Below the pieces are notes generated by a model. That model had not been told where the DNA came from, searched no databases, and saw nothing but the letters and a program-made list of their open reading frames with translations. The translations under genes and the position numbers were made by a program. From the NCBI GenBank assembly GCA_910588595.1, contig CAJUQU010000027.1:1-23267 (forward strand): a stretch of DNA of 23,267 nucleotides, given 5' to 3'. Source of the DNA: an uncultured Lachnospiraceae bacterium (lineage in GTDB: Bacteria > Bacillota_A > Clostridia > Lachnospirales > Lachnospiraceae). Shown here in pieces: positions 15,144 through 23,267 of this stretch; position 1 is the first letter of the stretch, and every line of letters starts with the position of its first letter.

Positions 15144-17915
15144 ATGATTAACGAAAAGAGTAACGAGAACAATAAAATCCAAATACCAAATGTTGACAAA
15201 GGATATACTGAACGCACAGCGGACACACTTCTTGCCTCTCTGCAGGAAGATATCGTTCTGCTCAATGCCGGCGCCGGTTACGGAAAAACGCAGATTCTTG
15301 CCAATTATGTATCTCATTTCCCGGGAAAAAGCGCATGGTACAGCATTGACGACACAGACAATGATCTGATGTCCTTTGTCCGCAATTTTACAAGATCCGT
15401 TCAGTATGCATTGGATACTCCCAATGACAATTTTAATATTTCACTTCCCCTTCTGGAAAACATTGATATCTTAATAGAACAGTTAGTCATATGGCTGGAC
15501 ATCCGAATCGACTTTCTCAACGTGATTCTTGATGATTTCCAGGAGATTAACAACCCTGATATTTTTAATTTACTAGATACCTTAATCAAAACCATGGACA
15601 GAAAAATCCGTCTGTTTATTGTCGAGAAGCGCTCTCTTCCCGTTTTTCTGGAGAAATATGTCCAGCGCGGACAAGCATTCTGTATCGGTACAGAGGATCT
15701 GAAATTCAGTCTGCCTGAGATTGCAAGGCTGCTTGAAAATGTTGGCGAACATTCCGAGCAATGGACCGCATTGATCTATGACTGCACGGAAGGATGGCCC
15801 GTTGGAATTGCTCAGATTATGCTCCAGCTGCACCAGCAAAAAAGGATCACTTCATTCGAAAACCTGAAAAAAATCTGTGATAACCTGGAAGTTTCCGACT
15901 ACTTTATGACACGGGTATACAAAACACTTCCATTTGATATCCAGACATTTCTGACCAAAACTGCAGTTCTGGATTATATGACGCCGGCAATTTGCAACAA
16001 GATCGTCGGTATTCACAATTCAGAAAGTATGCTGCGCTATCTTGTAAACGAAAAACTCTTTGTCCAGACTTTAGGCGAAGTCAGCAGCCTGTACCGGTAT
16101 CATTCCATTTTCCGGCATTTTTTGCTTGCGCAGACCACCTTTGAGGAGCAGCAGAACGCCCTCCGAACTGCTTCCTGCTTCCTGCTGAAGACGAGTGATA
16201 AGATTCAGGCTGCAGAATACGCCTGCCGCGGAAAAGCGGCAGATATTGTACAGACCGTGATCGAGGTATCCGGCGATTCCATGTTAGACGACAGACTTTA
16301 CGGCATTTTGGAGCGCTGGTTTTCATTCCTCGACTCTGTACACTGCACACTGAGCACCAAGAGCAGATTTGTCTATGGCAAATATCTGATGGCTGTCGGA
16401 CAGACCCAGGAAGCAAACCTGCAGATTATGCAGGCACAAAAAGAATTTGTTGCGGCGGGTCATCTGCAGGATTACAAGCGAGTTCTGCTGTTCGTCGCAG
16501 CTGCCAAACGAAAAGAAGGCAATTTGATAGAAGCTGATCAATATTTAGCACAGTCTGAGACAGACCTAGAAACTACCTGGAATGAAACCGCCAAAGCGGT
16601 CTGTACAGAACAGATCAAGATTAAATGCTGCCTCCACCAGCTTGACAGTGCTGTCAGACTGCTCTCTGAATACAACAGCCGGGGTTTTTCGCTTCAGCAG
16701 AATCCGTTTTTATATGCAGCATGGAACATTTTTATGCTGTTTCAGAATCACAAAACAGAACCGCCAAAACCAGAGCACTTGTTGTCGCTCTTTGATATAC
16801 CTGTGGGACATATACCAGATGGATTTCTGCTGCGAAACTGCCTTCTTGCAGAACAGATGAAAGCTGCCTTCGAATCAGGCTGCATGGCTGCTGCAGAACA
16901 GGCAGCCATGAGCATTATACAGGGTTCCGAGTACGAGACTCTGCAGACTGCTGCCGCATGGGAGATTCTTGCCATTTTATCCTGGAACAAGGGCGATTAC
17001 CGGAAAGCCGTAGAACAGTCCCGGACAGGCAATCTGTTTTTAGCCAAAAACCATATATGGAACTTAGGTTTTACGCCAAAGCAGCAGCAGATATTGAACA
17101 AAATCAATTCTGTCCACAGAAATGTCAATGATACTCGCTGCCTCTATCTGATTGCCAAGGGAACAGAGCATACGGAAACAGCACAAAAAAAATCAGGAAA
17201 AATCACAGTCCAGTGCATGAATTGTTTCCATGTATTTCTTCCCGATTCAGATGCTCACGAAGTAAAATGGCGGACAAAGAAAGCACAGGAACTGTTTGCT
17301 TACCTGTTTCATCTACAGGGAAAAGGCGTCTCCAAAGACGTTCTAATCGAACTTTTGTGGCCGGAAGCAGGATCAAAGAACGCGATCGCCCTGTTTCACA
17401 CTACCCTTTACAGCATCCGTCAGGTTTTCTCCCAGGAAGGACTTGAAGATCTGATCGCCTATGAAAAGAAAAGATATTCCCTTAAGATGCAGCTCGTCGA
17501 CTCCGACCTGGCGGAGCTAACCTCTTACTTCAAAGACTCCAAAGCATGCGAGGAGGAGCCAGAGCTCATTATGCGGCTTTATCCCGGCAGCTACATGGGA
17601 AACAGCGGTTATCTCTGGGCGTATGGAATGACAAAGGAACTAGAGAATAAATATTTTAAGGTGCTTCAATCCGGCGCCGCCAAACGAATCCATCAGAAAC
17701 GGCCGGATGCTGCGATTCCATTTCTCCAGAGAATCATTGAGGCCGATCCCTACAATGAAGAAGTCGCATCCCAGCTCATTCTCTGCCTGTACCAAAGCGG
17801 CCGCAAGTCAGACGCGAAGCAGCAGTATGACCGGATGCAGAAGCTGTATCGGGAAGATTTGGAGCTTGATTTCACCAAAACACTCAAAGAAATCATAGGA
17901 GCTGTCGCAAAATAA
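15144..17915 (+). CDS. MalT-like STAND ATPase fused to SARP-type DNA-binding/BTAD domain; probable CIS activator
   Basis: The 923-residue protein begins with a MalT-type NTPase module: the YTERTADTLLASL approach helix, Walker A GAGYGKT (residues 43-49), and a Walker B-like VILDDFQ (127-133). Residues about 250-330 form the winged-helix-like part of STAND proteins (YFMTRVYKTLP, LYRYHSIFRHFL), and about 340-660 are TPR-like helical repeats. Unlike MalT, the C-terminus is not a LuxR helix-turn-helix. Residues about 686-780 form an OmpR-like winged helix (WRTKKAQELFAYLF, SKDVLIELLWPE, LYSIRQVF), and about 785-920 a BTAD domain (RLYPGSYM, YNEEVASQLILCLYQSG, YDRMQKLYREDL). Such proteins switch to an active oligomer with nucleotide and an inducer. 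Divergent placement suggests it controls the CIS operon. The ribosome-binding site is weak (GAAAG). Confidence 0.88.
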   Translation: MINEKSNENNKIQIPNVDKGYTERTADTLLASLQEDIVLLNAGAGYGKTQILANYVSHFPGKSAWYSIDDTDNDLMSFVRNFTRSVQYALDTPNDNFNISLPLLENIDILIEQLVIWLDIRIDFLNVILDDFQEINNPDIFNLLDTLIKTMDRKIRLFIVEKRSLPVFLEKYVQRGQAFCIGTEDLKFSLPEIARLLENVGEHSEQWTALIYDCTEGWPVGIAQIMLQLHQQKRITSFENLKKICDNLEVSDYFMTRVYKTLPFDIQTFLTKTAVLDYMTPAICNKIVGIHNSESMLRYLVNEKLFVQTLGEVSSLYRYHSIFRHFLLAQTTFEEQQNALRTASCFLLKTSDKIQAAEYACRGKAADIVQTVIEVSGDSMLDDRLYGILERWFSFLDSVHCTLSTKSRFVYGKYLMAVGQTQEANLQIMQAQKEFVAAGHLQDYKRVLLFVAAAKRKEGNLIEADQYLAQSETDLETTWNETAKAVCTEQIKIKCCLHQLDSAVRLLSEYNSRGFSLQQNPFLYAAWNIFMLFQNHKTEPPKPEHLLSLFDIPVGHIPDGFLLRNCLLAEQMKAAFESGCMAAAEQAAMSIIQGSEYETLQTAAAWEILAILSWNKGDYRKAVEQSRTGNLFLAKNHIWNLGFTPKQQQILNKINSVHRNVNDTRCLYLIAKGTEHTETAQKKSGKITVQCMNCFHVFLPDSDAHEVKWRTKKAQELFAYLFHLQGKGVSKDVLIELLWPEAGSKNAIALFHTTLYSIRQVFSQEGLEDLIAYEKKRYSLKMQLVDSDLAELTSYFKDSKACEEEPELIMRLYPGSYMGNSGYLWAYGMTKELENKYFKVLQSGAAKRIHQKRPDAAIPFLQRIIEADPYNEEVASQLILCLYQSGRKSDAKQQYDRMQKLYREDLELDFTKTLKEIIGAVAK

Positions 17916-18012
17916 ATGATATCTTTGCAGCTCAGAGCAGTCCATTGAAACTGTGACAAAATGAATTCAGGATATTTTCTATTATTACAGCTGCACCTAT
18001 AAAGGAGTCCGT

Positions 18013-19926
18013 ATGAATCAATATAGCAATTACCAGGAATTTGTAGAGGACTTGATGCACTGGGGAGATCAGGTCTGCGCACATCAGACCGAGGCACCCC
18101 CTGCAGTATCCTTTTATTCTCTCCTGCAAAAAGCTGTGCAAAGCGCCGAGCATGAAGTCTTCTCACCGTTTCTCTACGTGGCACTCTCTGCACAGCTAGA
18201 ACGGGAAGACATGCTGCTGCTGGCTGCCGCTTTCTATACAGCGCTGAACGGAAATTTTCTTACACTGTCGCTGTGGAATCTTTTCATGGCCCATGAAGGA
18301 ACTGGTGTTCTCGGCATTGAACTGTTTTATCAGTCCGCGCCTTTGCTCTATGAACGAAGGAACGACGCAGAACACACAGATATCTATCTTGAAATCACAC
18401 CGCAGATTCTTCTCTTTTTGCGGGGAGTCTGTCTGGAAAAACGGCAGTTCCCCGGCATGTGCTGGTACTATGATACTCATGGACAGCTTCCTTTTCTTGG
18501 GAAAAGGATCGAACAATACAAGACCATCTGCGCCTGCCTCTCCCGTGTTCCCGGCAAAAAGCTGATCTATCTGCAAGGGGTAAAGGGAAGCGGGCGCAAA
18601 CTCAATTATGCCTATCTGGCTGCTCTGTCCCAAAAAAGCCTTGCTGTAATATCCTATGAAAAGCTGCAGTCAAAAGACCATCTGCGGGAAATACAGATCG
18701 AGTGTCTGCTGCAGCACGCCTTATTCGTCATAGAACTGCCGGAGCACGAGGAGGATTTAACCCCTCTGTTTATCTGGCTTGAACAGGAAGAGACCGTTTT
18801 CCTTCTAGGTACCAAGCCAACACTTCGCGAGGGCAGCGCTTTTTCCAGGCAGTATCTGCCCTTCTCAATCAGTTACAAGCTGGCACTGGCAGACAAAGAA
18901 TTGTATGAGCAGTTAACCAAAGCGTATCCGTGGGAATCGGAGGATGTACGGACAGATTTTCTCAATCGCTACAATTTTCTGCCCGGCAGAATGCGTGATA
19001 TCCTAGAACTTGCCAAGGCATACGCACTTAGTCAGGGCACCGACAGCATCACCCAAGAGTACCTGCGAACTGCCATACTGGGTGTCTCCTCCCACTCCCT
19101 GGATCAATATGCAACAAAAATCCAGGGTCTTTACCAGATGCAGGACCTGATCCTTCCAGATGCTCCCAAACTGCAGCTGTCACACATAATCAGCCGCGTG
19201 CGCAACCGCAAACTGGTCTACGAGACATGGGGATTTCTGGAGAAATCCGCCTACGGCAACGGCACCGCCATGATTTTTGCCGGACCGCCGGGCACTGGAA
19301 AGACAATGGCTGCGCAGGTAATGGCTGCGGAACTTGGCATGGAACTCTACCGAATCGAACTTCCCGCCGTCGTAGACAAATATATCGGTGAAACAGAAAA
19401 AAAGCTAAACCGCATCTTTGACGAGGCGGAAAAAAGTATGGCAATTCTCTTTTTTGACGAGGCAGATGTATTATTCTCAAAGCGTACAGAAGTCAAAGAA
19501 TCCAATGACAAATACAGCAACATGGAAATTGCCTTCCTGCTGCAGAAAATGGAAGAATATGACGGTGTGAGCATTCTTGCCACCAACTATCTGCAGAATT
19601 TTGACAACGCATTCCGCCGCCGAGTCAGCGACATCATCAGTTTTCCGATGCCTGATGCCAACATGCGCCTGCAGATGTGGCAGTCCATGATTCCATCAAG
19701 GCTTCCTGTCTCCGATGAAATTGATTTTTGCTATCTGGCAGAGCAGTTTGAACTTTCCGGCAGTATGATTAAAAATACGCTGATCTACGCCAGCTTTCTT
19801 GCCGCGGAAACTGACGGGCCTCTCCTTACCATGGAACAAATACTGAAAGGACTAAGTCACGAACTAGAAAAAAGCGGCAAAAAACTCAGTCGTGACGAGT
19901 ATGGGGAATATGGGTATTTATTTTGA
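18013..19926 (+). CDS. AAA+ ATPase of the eCIS type (Afp15-like)
   Basis: The 637-residue protein has a C-terminal AAA+ domain with Walker A GPPGTGKT (residues 424-431), Walker B ILFFDEAD (478-485), sensor-1 ATN (523-525) and arginine-finger region RRR (535-537). A second, degenerate ATPase-like domain precedes it (about 160-370), with GVKGSGRK (189-196), which lacks the usual GK[ST]. A helical N-terminal region of about 150 residues comes first. This degenerate-plus-active layout is typical of Afp15/PVC15, which are needed for particle assembly or cargo loading. AAAGGAG lies five bases before the ATG, 97 bases after the regulator gene. Its gene is away from, and opposite to, the structural operon. 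Confidence 0.9.
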   Translation: MNQYSNYQEFVEDLMHWGDQVCAHQTEAPPAVSFYSLLQKAVQSAEHEVFSPFLYVALSAQLEREDMLLLAAAFYTALNGNFLTLSLWNLFMAHEGTGVLGIELFYQSAPLLYERRNDAEHTDIYLEITPQILLFLRGVCLEKRQFPGMCWYYDTHGQLPFLGKRIEQYKTICACLSRVPGKKLIYLQGVKGSGRKLNYAYLAALSQKSLAVISYEKLQSKDHLREIQIECLLQHALFVIELPEHEEDLTPLFIWLEQEETVFLLGTKPTLREGSAFSRQYLPFSISYKLALADKELYEQLTKAYPWESEDVRTDFLNRYNFLPGRMRDILELAKAYALSQGTDSITQEYLRTAILGVSSHSLDQYATKIQGLYQMQDLILPDAPKLQLSHIISRVRNRKLVYETWGFLEKSAYGNGTAMIFAGPPGTGKTMAAQVMAAELGMELYRIELPAVVDKYIGETEKKLNRIFDEAEKSMAILFFDEADVLFSKRTEVKESNDKYSNMEIAFLLQKMEEYDGVSILATNYLQNFDNAFRRRVSDIISFPMPDANMRLQMWQSMIPSRLPVSDEIDFCYLAEQFELSGSMIKNTLIYASFLAAETDGPLLTMEQILKGLSHELEKSGKKLSRDEYGEYGYLF

Positions 19927-20794
19927 TGAAGAACGCGAAAAATCACGCTGGGATTCCGGGCAGGCAATTTTACACAAGGAAACCCCTGATCATAAAAAAG
20001 AGCATGCCCCCCAAAGAGACAACGAAGCATACCGCATACAAAATTCCTATGGCACTCTGCGCTATCTCAAAAAAGACAAGAAAAAGGACGGCAAAACACA
20101 CGGCAAAGAAGGTTTTGCCGTGGAAGCTTTTGAGGCGCCCGGCACGCCCATCCACACGGAAAAAGAAAAGCATATAGACAAGAAAACCATGAAGAAAATT
20201 CGCCAGAACAACAAGCAGACCCTGTTTTCCTCGGAGACACCCCTGCGCGACCAGGCACTTTTTTTTGATATGAGAAACAGCAAAAAAAGTGCCGATCTTG
20301 TAAAATACATGAAAGAACTTCTTCACAGACAGGGACACCAGACATTAATAGACACTTTCGGTTTCTTAGATCAGGAACCAGAACGCATGGAATTGGCGGC
20401 ACTGAAATCCAGCCAGAAAGAATCCTTAACACCAGAAGAACGCGATCTCGACAAGCAGCTGCTCCCTGAGGAACGCCAGGACGCTGCCAGCAGGCGCATT
20501 GACACCTTAAACAGCCGCCTTCACAGAAAGGAGTCCAAAGAGCGCCAGCTTTGCAGTGAACTGCAGCTTATGTTAGACCAGCGCACCCGTGAAGAATTTC
20601 TAGAGGGGCATCAAAATCTCCGACAAAACGAACAGGAGTCTCCCCAGAAAGACAGAACCAAAAACAGAAATGATAATTCTCCGCAAAGACGCCTGTATTC
20701 TGATCCTGAATTGCCCGAATCAGCCGCAGAAGAAGCAGCGGGCGAAACGCCCGATGAAGTTCCCGAACAATCCGATACTACAATCTCACGATAG
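19910..20794 (+). CDS. Highly charged protein of unknown function, overlapping the ATPase gene
   Basis: I do not recognise this protein. From ATG 19910 it has 294 residues; ATG 19901 and GTG 19892 are alternatives in the same frame (297 or 300 residues), and all overlap the end of the ATPase gene (stop 19924-19926), so translation is probably coupled. The composition is dominated by K, E, R, Q and D. There is no signal peptide or membrane segment. Residues about 105-160 (counted from 19910) look folded (LRDQALFFDMRNSKKSADL, then VKYMKELL and LIDTFGFLDQEPERMELAAL). They are followed by a charged helix (EERDLDKQLLPEERQDAASR and on) and an acidic disordered tail. It occupies the place of the terminator protein Afp16 behind the ATPase but shows no DUF4255-type features. 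An ATPase adaptor, assembly chaperone or cargo is possible. Confidence 0.8.
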   Translation: MGIYFDEEREKSRWDSGQAILHKETPDHKKEHAPQRDNEAYRIQNSYGTLRYLKKDKKKDGKTHGKEGFAVEAFEAPGTPIHTEKEKHIDKKTMKKIRQNNKQTLFSSETPLRDQALFFDMRNSKKSADLVKYMKELLHRQGHQTLIDTFGFLDQEPERMELAALKSSQKESLTPEERDLDKQLLPEERQDAASRRIDTLNSRLHRKESKERQLCSELQLMLDQRTREEFLEGHQNLRQNEQESPQKDRTKNRNDNSPQRRLYSDPELPESAAEEAAGETPDEVPEQSDTTISR

Positions 20795-20796
20795 TC

Positions 20797-20827
20797 AGAA
20801 TGGGGCAGATCGACTCTGCCCCATTCT
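20797..20827 (+). terminator. Hairpin terminator between convergent units
   Basis: A perfect 13-bp stem, AGAATGGGGCAGA with TCTGCCCCATTCT, encloses the loop TCGAC. It begins two bases after the stop of the charged-protein gene and is followed on the plus strand by the T-rich GTACTTTCTACTTTTC. It lies 7 bases beyond the STAS stop on the other strand, so it may also end that transcript, though no T-run follows in that direction. Confidence 0.8.
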
Positions 20828-20834
20828 GTACTTT

Positions 20835-21140
20835 CTACTTTTCACGGATGTCCAGCTTCCTATCAAACCCTGCAAACCGAAATACTTCCATCACCTCACT
20901 GCCAACATTGATCACAGAAAATTTTCCATTTACCTCCTGCATTTTCTTATATGCAGCCAAAATCTCACGCAATCCAGATGAAGCTATGTATTCTAGCTTT
21001 CCAAAGTCCAGTACCAGATCTTCGATCTCAGAAAGCGCATTAATCTCCTTTCCTAATTCCGGTGACGACTTTGTATCTAACCAACCCTCCACCAAAAGAA
21101 CTGCTCTGTTATTTTCCACTGTTTTTGTGACCGTCATCAT
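20835..21140 (-). CDS. STAS-domain anti-sigma-factor antagonist (RsbV/SpoIIAA-like)
   Basis: The 101-residue single-domain protein has the STAS layout: VEGWLDTKSSPELGKEI (residues 17-33), LVLDFGKLEYIASSGLREIL (42-61) and VINVGSEVMEVFRFAGFD near the C-terminus. Ser54 or Ser55 in ASSGL sits where a partner kinase phosphorylates this family. The usual acidic residue before the serines is Ala. The first ATG overlaps the stop of the phosphatase gene as TAATG. A second in-frame ATG at 21135-21137 has a better spacing (7 bases) from AAGGAGG (21145-21151) and may be the true start. The pair forms a classic partner-switch module, but no sigma factor is visible here. Confidence 0.93.
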   Translation of the reverse strand: MMTVTKTVENNRAVLLVEGWLDTKSSPELGKEINALSEIEDLVLDFGKLEYIASSGLREILAAYKKMQEVNGKFSVINVGSEVMEVFRFAGFDRKLDIREK

Positions 21141-23110
21141 TACTCCTCCTTATCGAAAATGAAAATTAAAATATTATTGCCGTTACTGTATTCATAGCGT
21201 ACCTGCACCGCCATATCAAAAGCGATCAGCCTCCCAAGTCCCCCCACCTGTGTATTCATATCATAGTTCTCGACATCCACCATATTCTCCAGCGGATTAA
21301 ATGCCTTTCCGCTGTCACGAAATTCAACAAGGATCTGATTGGATATTCTCATAAATATTTCCACAGTTCCCTGGCTCTGCTCATACGCATAAGAACATAT
21401 GTTTACAAAAATTTCCTCCACAGCCAGACAAATCTTCTTGCGGAAACTGCGCGAAAACTGTCCATTTTCAACAATAAACCGCTGAACTGCCTCAAGATTT
21501 TCAAGTTCCGCCGTCACACAGATTCGAAACCCCGGCGAAGGACAAAATGCAAGCATAGTAATATCATCACTCTGCGGTGTGCCCTGTGCAAAATCCCTAA
21601 CGCCTTTCAAAACAGCCTCCACACACTGTTCATGATCTCTTTGCTCTAAGAACTGTTCTAAGCGCTGCAGCCCGAAAAATTTGCTGTCGCTGCTGACCGC
21701 CTCACTCACGCCGTCGGTGTATAAAAATACGGTGTCGCCCTCCTTCAATTCCTTGTTTCGCTCCACATAAGCCTCATCTTCAAAAATTCCGATCGCCATG
21801 CCCATAGAATCATTCAGGCTTCTCAAACTGTCGGATATGAGATAAGGCGGATTGTGTCCTGCATTGGCATAAGTAAACTTTCGTGTGCGGCTATCATAAA
21901 TCCCCACAAACAAGGTCAAAAACATCTGCTCCGGATTGCTGCTGCACAAAGTATTGTTGGTATGGAACAGTATTTCTGACGGAGAATACCCCAGCTTCGC
22001 ATACTGCCTTACCACCGTGATGGCACTTGCCATAAACAATGCCGCCGAAATTCCCTTCCCCGATACATCCGCGATCACTGTGCAGAACAAATTATCATCC
22101 AGACAAAAATAATCATAAAAATCTCCGCCGACATCCAGCGCCGGTATCATGAGCGCCTTTAATCGGATGTCCTGCGACTGGAAGCTCTCGCCTGGAAGAA
22201 ATCCCTGCTGAATCCTTCCTGCAATATTCATCTCTGCCTCCCGGCGGTGCTTTTCTTCCGTCAGTGCATTGATATTTTTGATGTAATGGTCGATTTCTTG
22301 CGTCATCTGATAAAAGGTATCTGCCATCTGAGCAAACTCGTCCTCCCCCTTTATCTCAATCTTCTCAATCCCGGACTCTCGGTCAACCGCAAACTGATTC
22401 ATCTGCGCACTGATGAGCTGTGCCGGTCTCAACACCCGCGTTTTCAGCAAAACCGCCAGCAGGACAAGGATAAACGCTAATGAGACAATCACTGTCACCA
22501 CCATGATCCAATATCGATGAAAAAAACTTGCAATCGCCTCGTCCATAGATACATCGGCAGCTGCCAGAGCCACCACATTTCCATCTGTGTCATACACTGC
22601 ACTGTAGGCTGTCATCACATTCCCGTATTGGTTATTTGTCTGCTCTACCTGCTCCGTCTTCTGTCCATTCCACGCACAGACCTCTGTCTCTGTCAGCACA
22701 TACGGCACAACGGTTCCGGGAATCCGCTCCGCCCTCGCGGCATCCTGGCTGCTGCTCCCATATATCACCATATCAAACAGAATCGTACTGTTCTCAATAT
22801 CCGGCGTATAAATATACAGATATTCCAGATCATTTGTCCTGCATAAATCCTCCAGAAGAGGTCTGTATTCGTCCGCATATTGTTCGTCTGTCCGAATTTT
22901 CTCCAGATCCGCCCCGGCTAACAGATCCGCTGCCACTGTCACTGACGCCGTGGCATAATATACATATGCTCTGCGTACTGTTGCCCGTACCGACGAAAAA
23001 CCAAGTGCAAGCAGTGCTGCATCCGTAAGAAACAACACGGCTGCTACGGTAATTAGTATCTTCGCTATAATAGACTTACGAAACTTATGAAATTGAATAG
23101 ATTTTTTCAA
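21140..23110 (-). CDS. Membrane HAMP/SpoIIE-type PP2C phosphatase with C-terminal RsbW-like kinase domain
   Basis: The 656-residue protein has TM1 (about 14-40), an extracellular sensor region (41-198, PAS/Cache-like with YLYIYTP and VYDTDGNVVALAAADV), TM2 (about 200-223), HAMP (224-285), then a SpoIIE/PP2C domain. Its metal motifs are GGDFYD (328-333), ADVSGKG (347-353), AGHN (417-420), LYTDGVSEA (463-471) and SDDITM (514-519). Residues about 535-656 form a GHKL kinase-like domain with N box LAVEEIFVN (562-570), G1 FRDSG (597-601) and G2 GGLG (623-626). It should dephosphorylate a STAS protein, probably the coupled neighbour, while the C-terminal domain could phosphorylate it or a related target. 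The start is TTG (23108-23110), with GGAGG seven bases upstream. Confidence 0.92.
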   Translation of the reverse strand: MKKSIQFHKFRKSIIAKILITVAAVLFLTDAALLALGFSSVRATVRRAYVYYATASVTVAADLLAGADLEKIRTDEQYADEYRPLLEDLCRTNDLEYLYIYTPDIENSTILFDMVIYGSSSQDAARAERIPGTVVPYVLTETEVCAWNGQKTEQVEQTNNQYGNVMTAYSAVYDTDGNVVALAAADVSMDEAIASFFHRYWIMVVTVIVSLAFILVLLAVLLKTRVLRPAQLISAQMNQFAVDRESGIEKIEIKGEDEFAQMADTFYQMTQEIDHYIKNINALTEEKHRREAEMNIAGRIQQGFLPGESFQSQDIRLKALMIPALDVGGDFYDYFCLDDNLFCTVIADVSGKGISAALFMASAITVVRQYAKLGYSPSEILFHTNNTLCSSNPEQMFLTLFVGIYDSRTRKFTYANAGHNPPYLISDSLRSLNDSMGMAIGIFEDEAYVERNKELKEGDTVFLYTDGVSEAVSSDSKFFGLQRLEQFLEQRDHEQCVEAVLKGVRDFAQGTPQSDDITMLAFCPSPGFRICVTAELENLEAVQRFIVENGQFSRSFRKKICLAVEEIFVNICSYAYEQSQGTVEIFMRISNQILVEFRDSGKAFNPLENMVDVENYDMNTQVGGLGRLIAFDMAVQVRYEYSNGNNILIFIFDKEE

Positions 23111-23223
23111 AAATTATCCTCCCTGGCTCTGTCGTAATAAACATGCGTAATACAATCAGCAAACGCTGTCTCCCTGGCGCATACTGACACCTTATACCCT
23201 ATCAAATTGTATTCCAAGTTAGC

Positions 23224-23246
23224 AACCCCCATTTCAAATGGGGGTT
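23224..23246. repeat. Palindrome, possible terminator, at right edge
   Basis: AACCCCCATTT and AAATGGGGGTT form an 11-bp perfect palindrome around a single C; as RNA this gives a nine-pair stem with a TTCAA loop. On the plus strand TACATTTTA follows, a weak terminator tail. No plus-strand gene ends within 2.4 kb to the left, so its purpose is unclear. It may belong to a gene beyond the edge. The 110 bases between it and the phosphatase start contain a possible weak minus-strand promoter but nothing convincing. Confidence 0.6.
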
Positions 23247-23267
23247 TACATTTTACCCCTCCGGGGA

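Noticed and set aside
17961..17995. Third copy of the 56-base leader element before the ATPase gene
   Set aside because: Only short strings (CAGGATATTTT and ACAGCT) resemble copy A, with gaps between them; not enough to separate from chance.
19892..20794. Afp16-like (DUF4255) tail terminator
   Set aside because: Position and size fit, but the sequence is highly charged and lacks any DUF4255-like hydrophobic pattern.
23160..23215. SigB-type promoter (GGGTAT) ahead of the phosphatase gene
   Set aside because: A GGGTAT string exists on the minus strand, but no GTTT-type -35 is found at the proper distance, and SigB is uncommon in this group.

Overview
The window looks like a piece of a Clostridia genome, most likely a gut Lachnospiraceae-type bacterium. 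This rests on strong GGAGG ribosome-binding sites, several TTG starts, a moderate base composition and a SpoIIE/STAS signalling pair; it is an inference and no marker gene confirms it. The first 13 bases match the 3' end of the standard Illumina adapter, so the left edge is an assembly-contig end and the gene running into it is cut there.

Bases 1-14724 are one long leftward operon encoding an extracellular-type contractile injection system (eCIS, related to Afp/PVC particles and phage tails). In transcription order it holds: sheath, first tube protein, a T4-baseplate/tail-assembly-like protein with a CxxC motif, a 59-residue DUF6760-type protein, second tube protein, a 1413-residue repeat-rich helical protein in the slot phage operons give to the tape measure, a LysM tube-initiator protein, a gp27-like hub, a gp5-like OB-fold/needle spike, gp25, a baseplate J/gp6-like protein, and a truncated second baseplate-arm protein. 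Hub and spike are separate genes rather than one VgrG-like fusion. No PAAR tip, fibre, tail terminator, effector or lysis gene is visible, and no capsid or terminase gene, so this is not a complete prophage as seen here.

Bases 14725-15143 are a 419-base divergent control region. It holds two opposed consensus -10 boxes with poor -35 boxes, a perfect 9-bp operator-like inverted repeat at the leftward -35, and an untranslated leader containing a 56-base element. That element recurs (49 of 56 bases) just before the second tube gene. The sheath gene follows a strong ribosome-binding site and two overlapping mini-ORFs.

Bases 15144-20794 read rightward: a 923-residue MalT-like STAND ATPase with a C-terminal SARP-type (winged helix plus BTAD) domain, probably the local transcription activator; a 637-residue AAA+ ATPase of the eCIS type; and an overlapping, highly charged protein of unknown function. 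A 13-bp-stem hairpin closes this unit.

Bases 20835-23110 read leftward and hold a membrane-anchored HAMP/SpoIIE phosphatase fused to an RsbW-like kinase domain, coupled to a STAS anti-sigma-factor antagonist. It may be an unrelated neighbour or a signalling input. The right end has a near-perfect palindrome.
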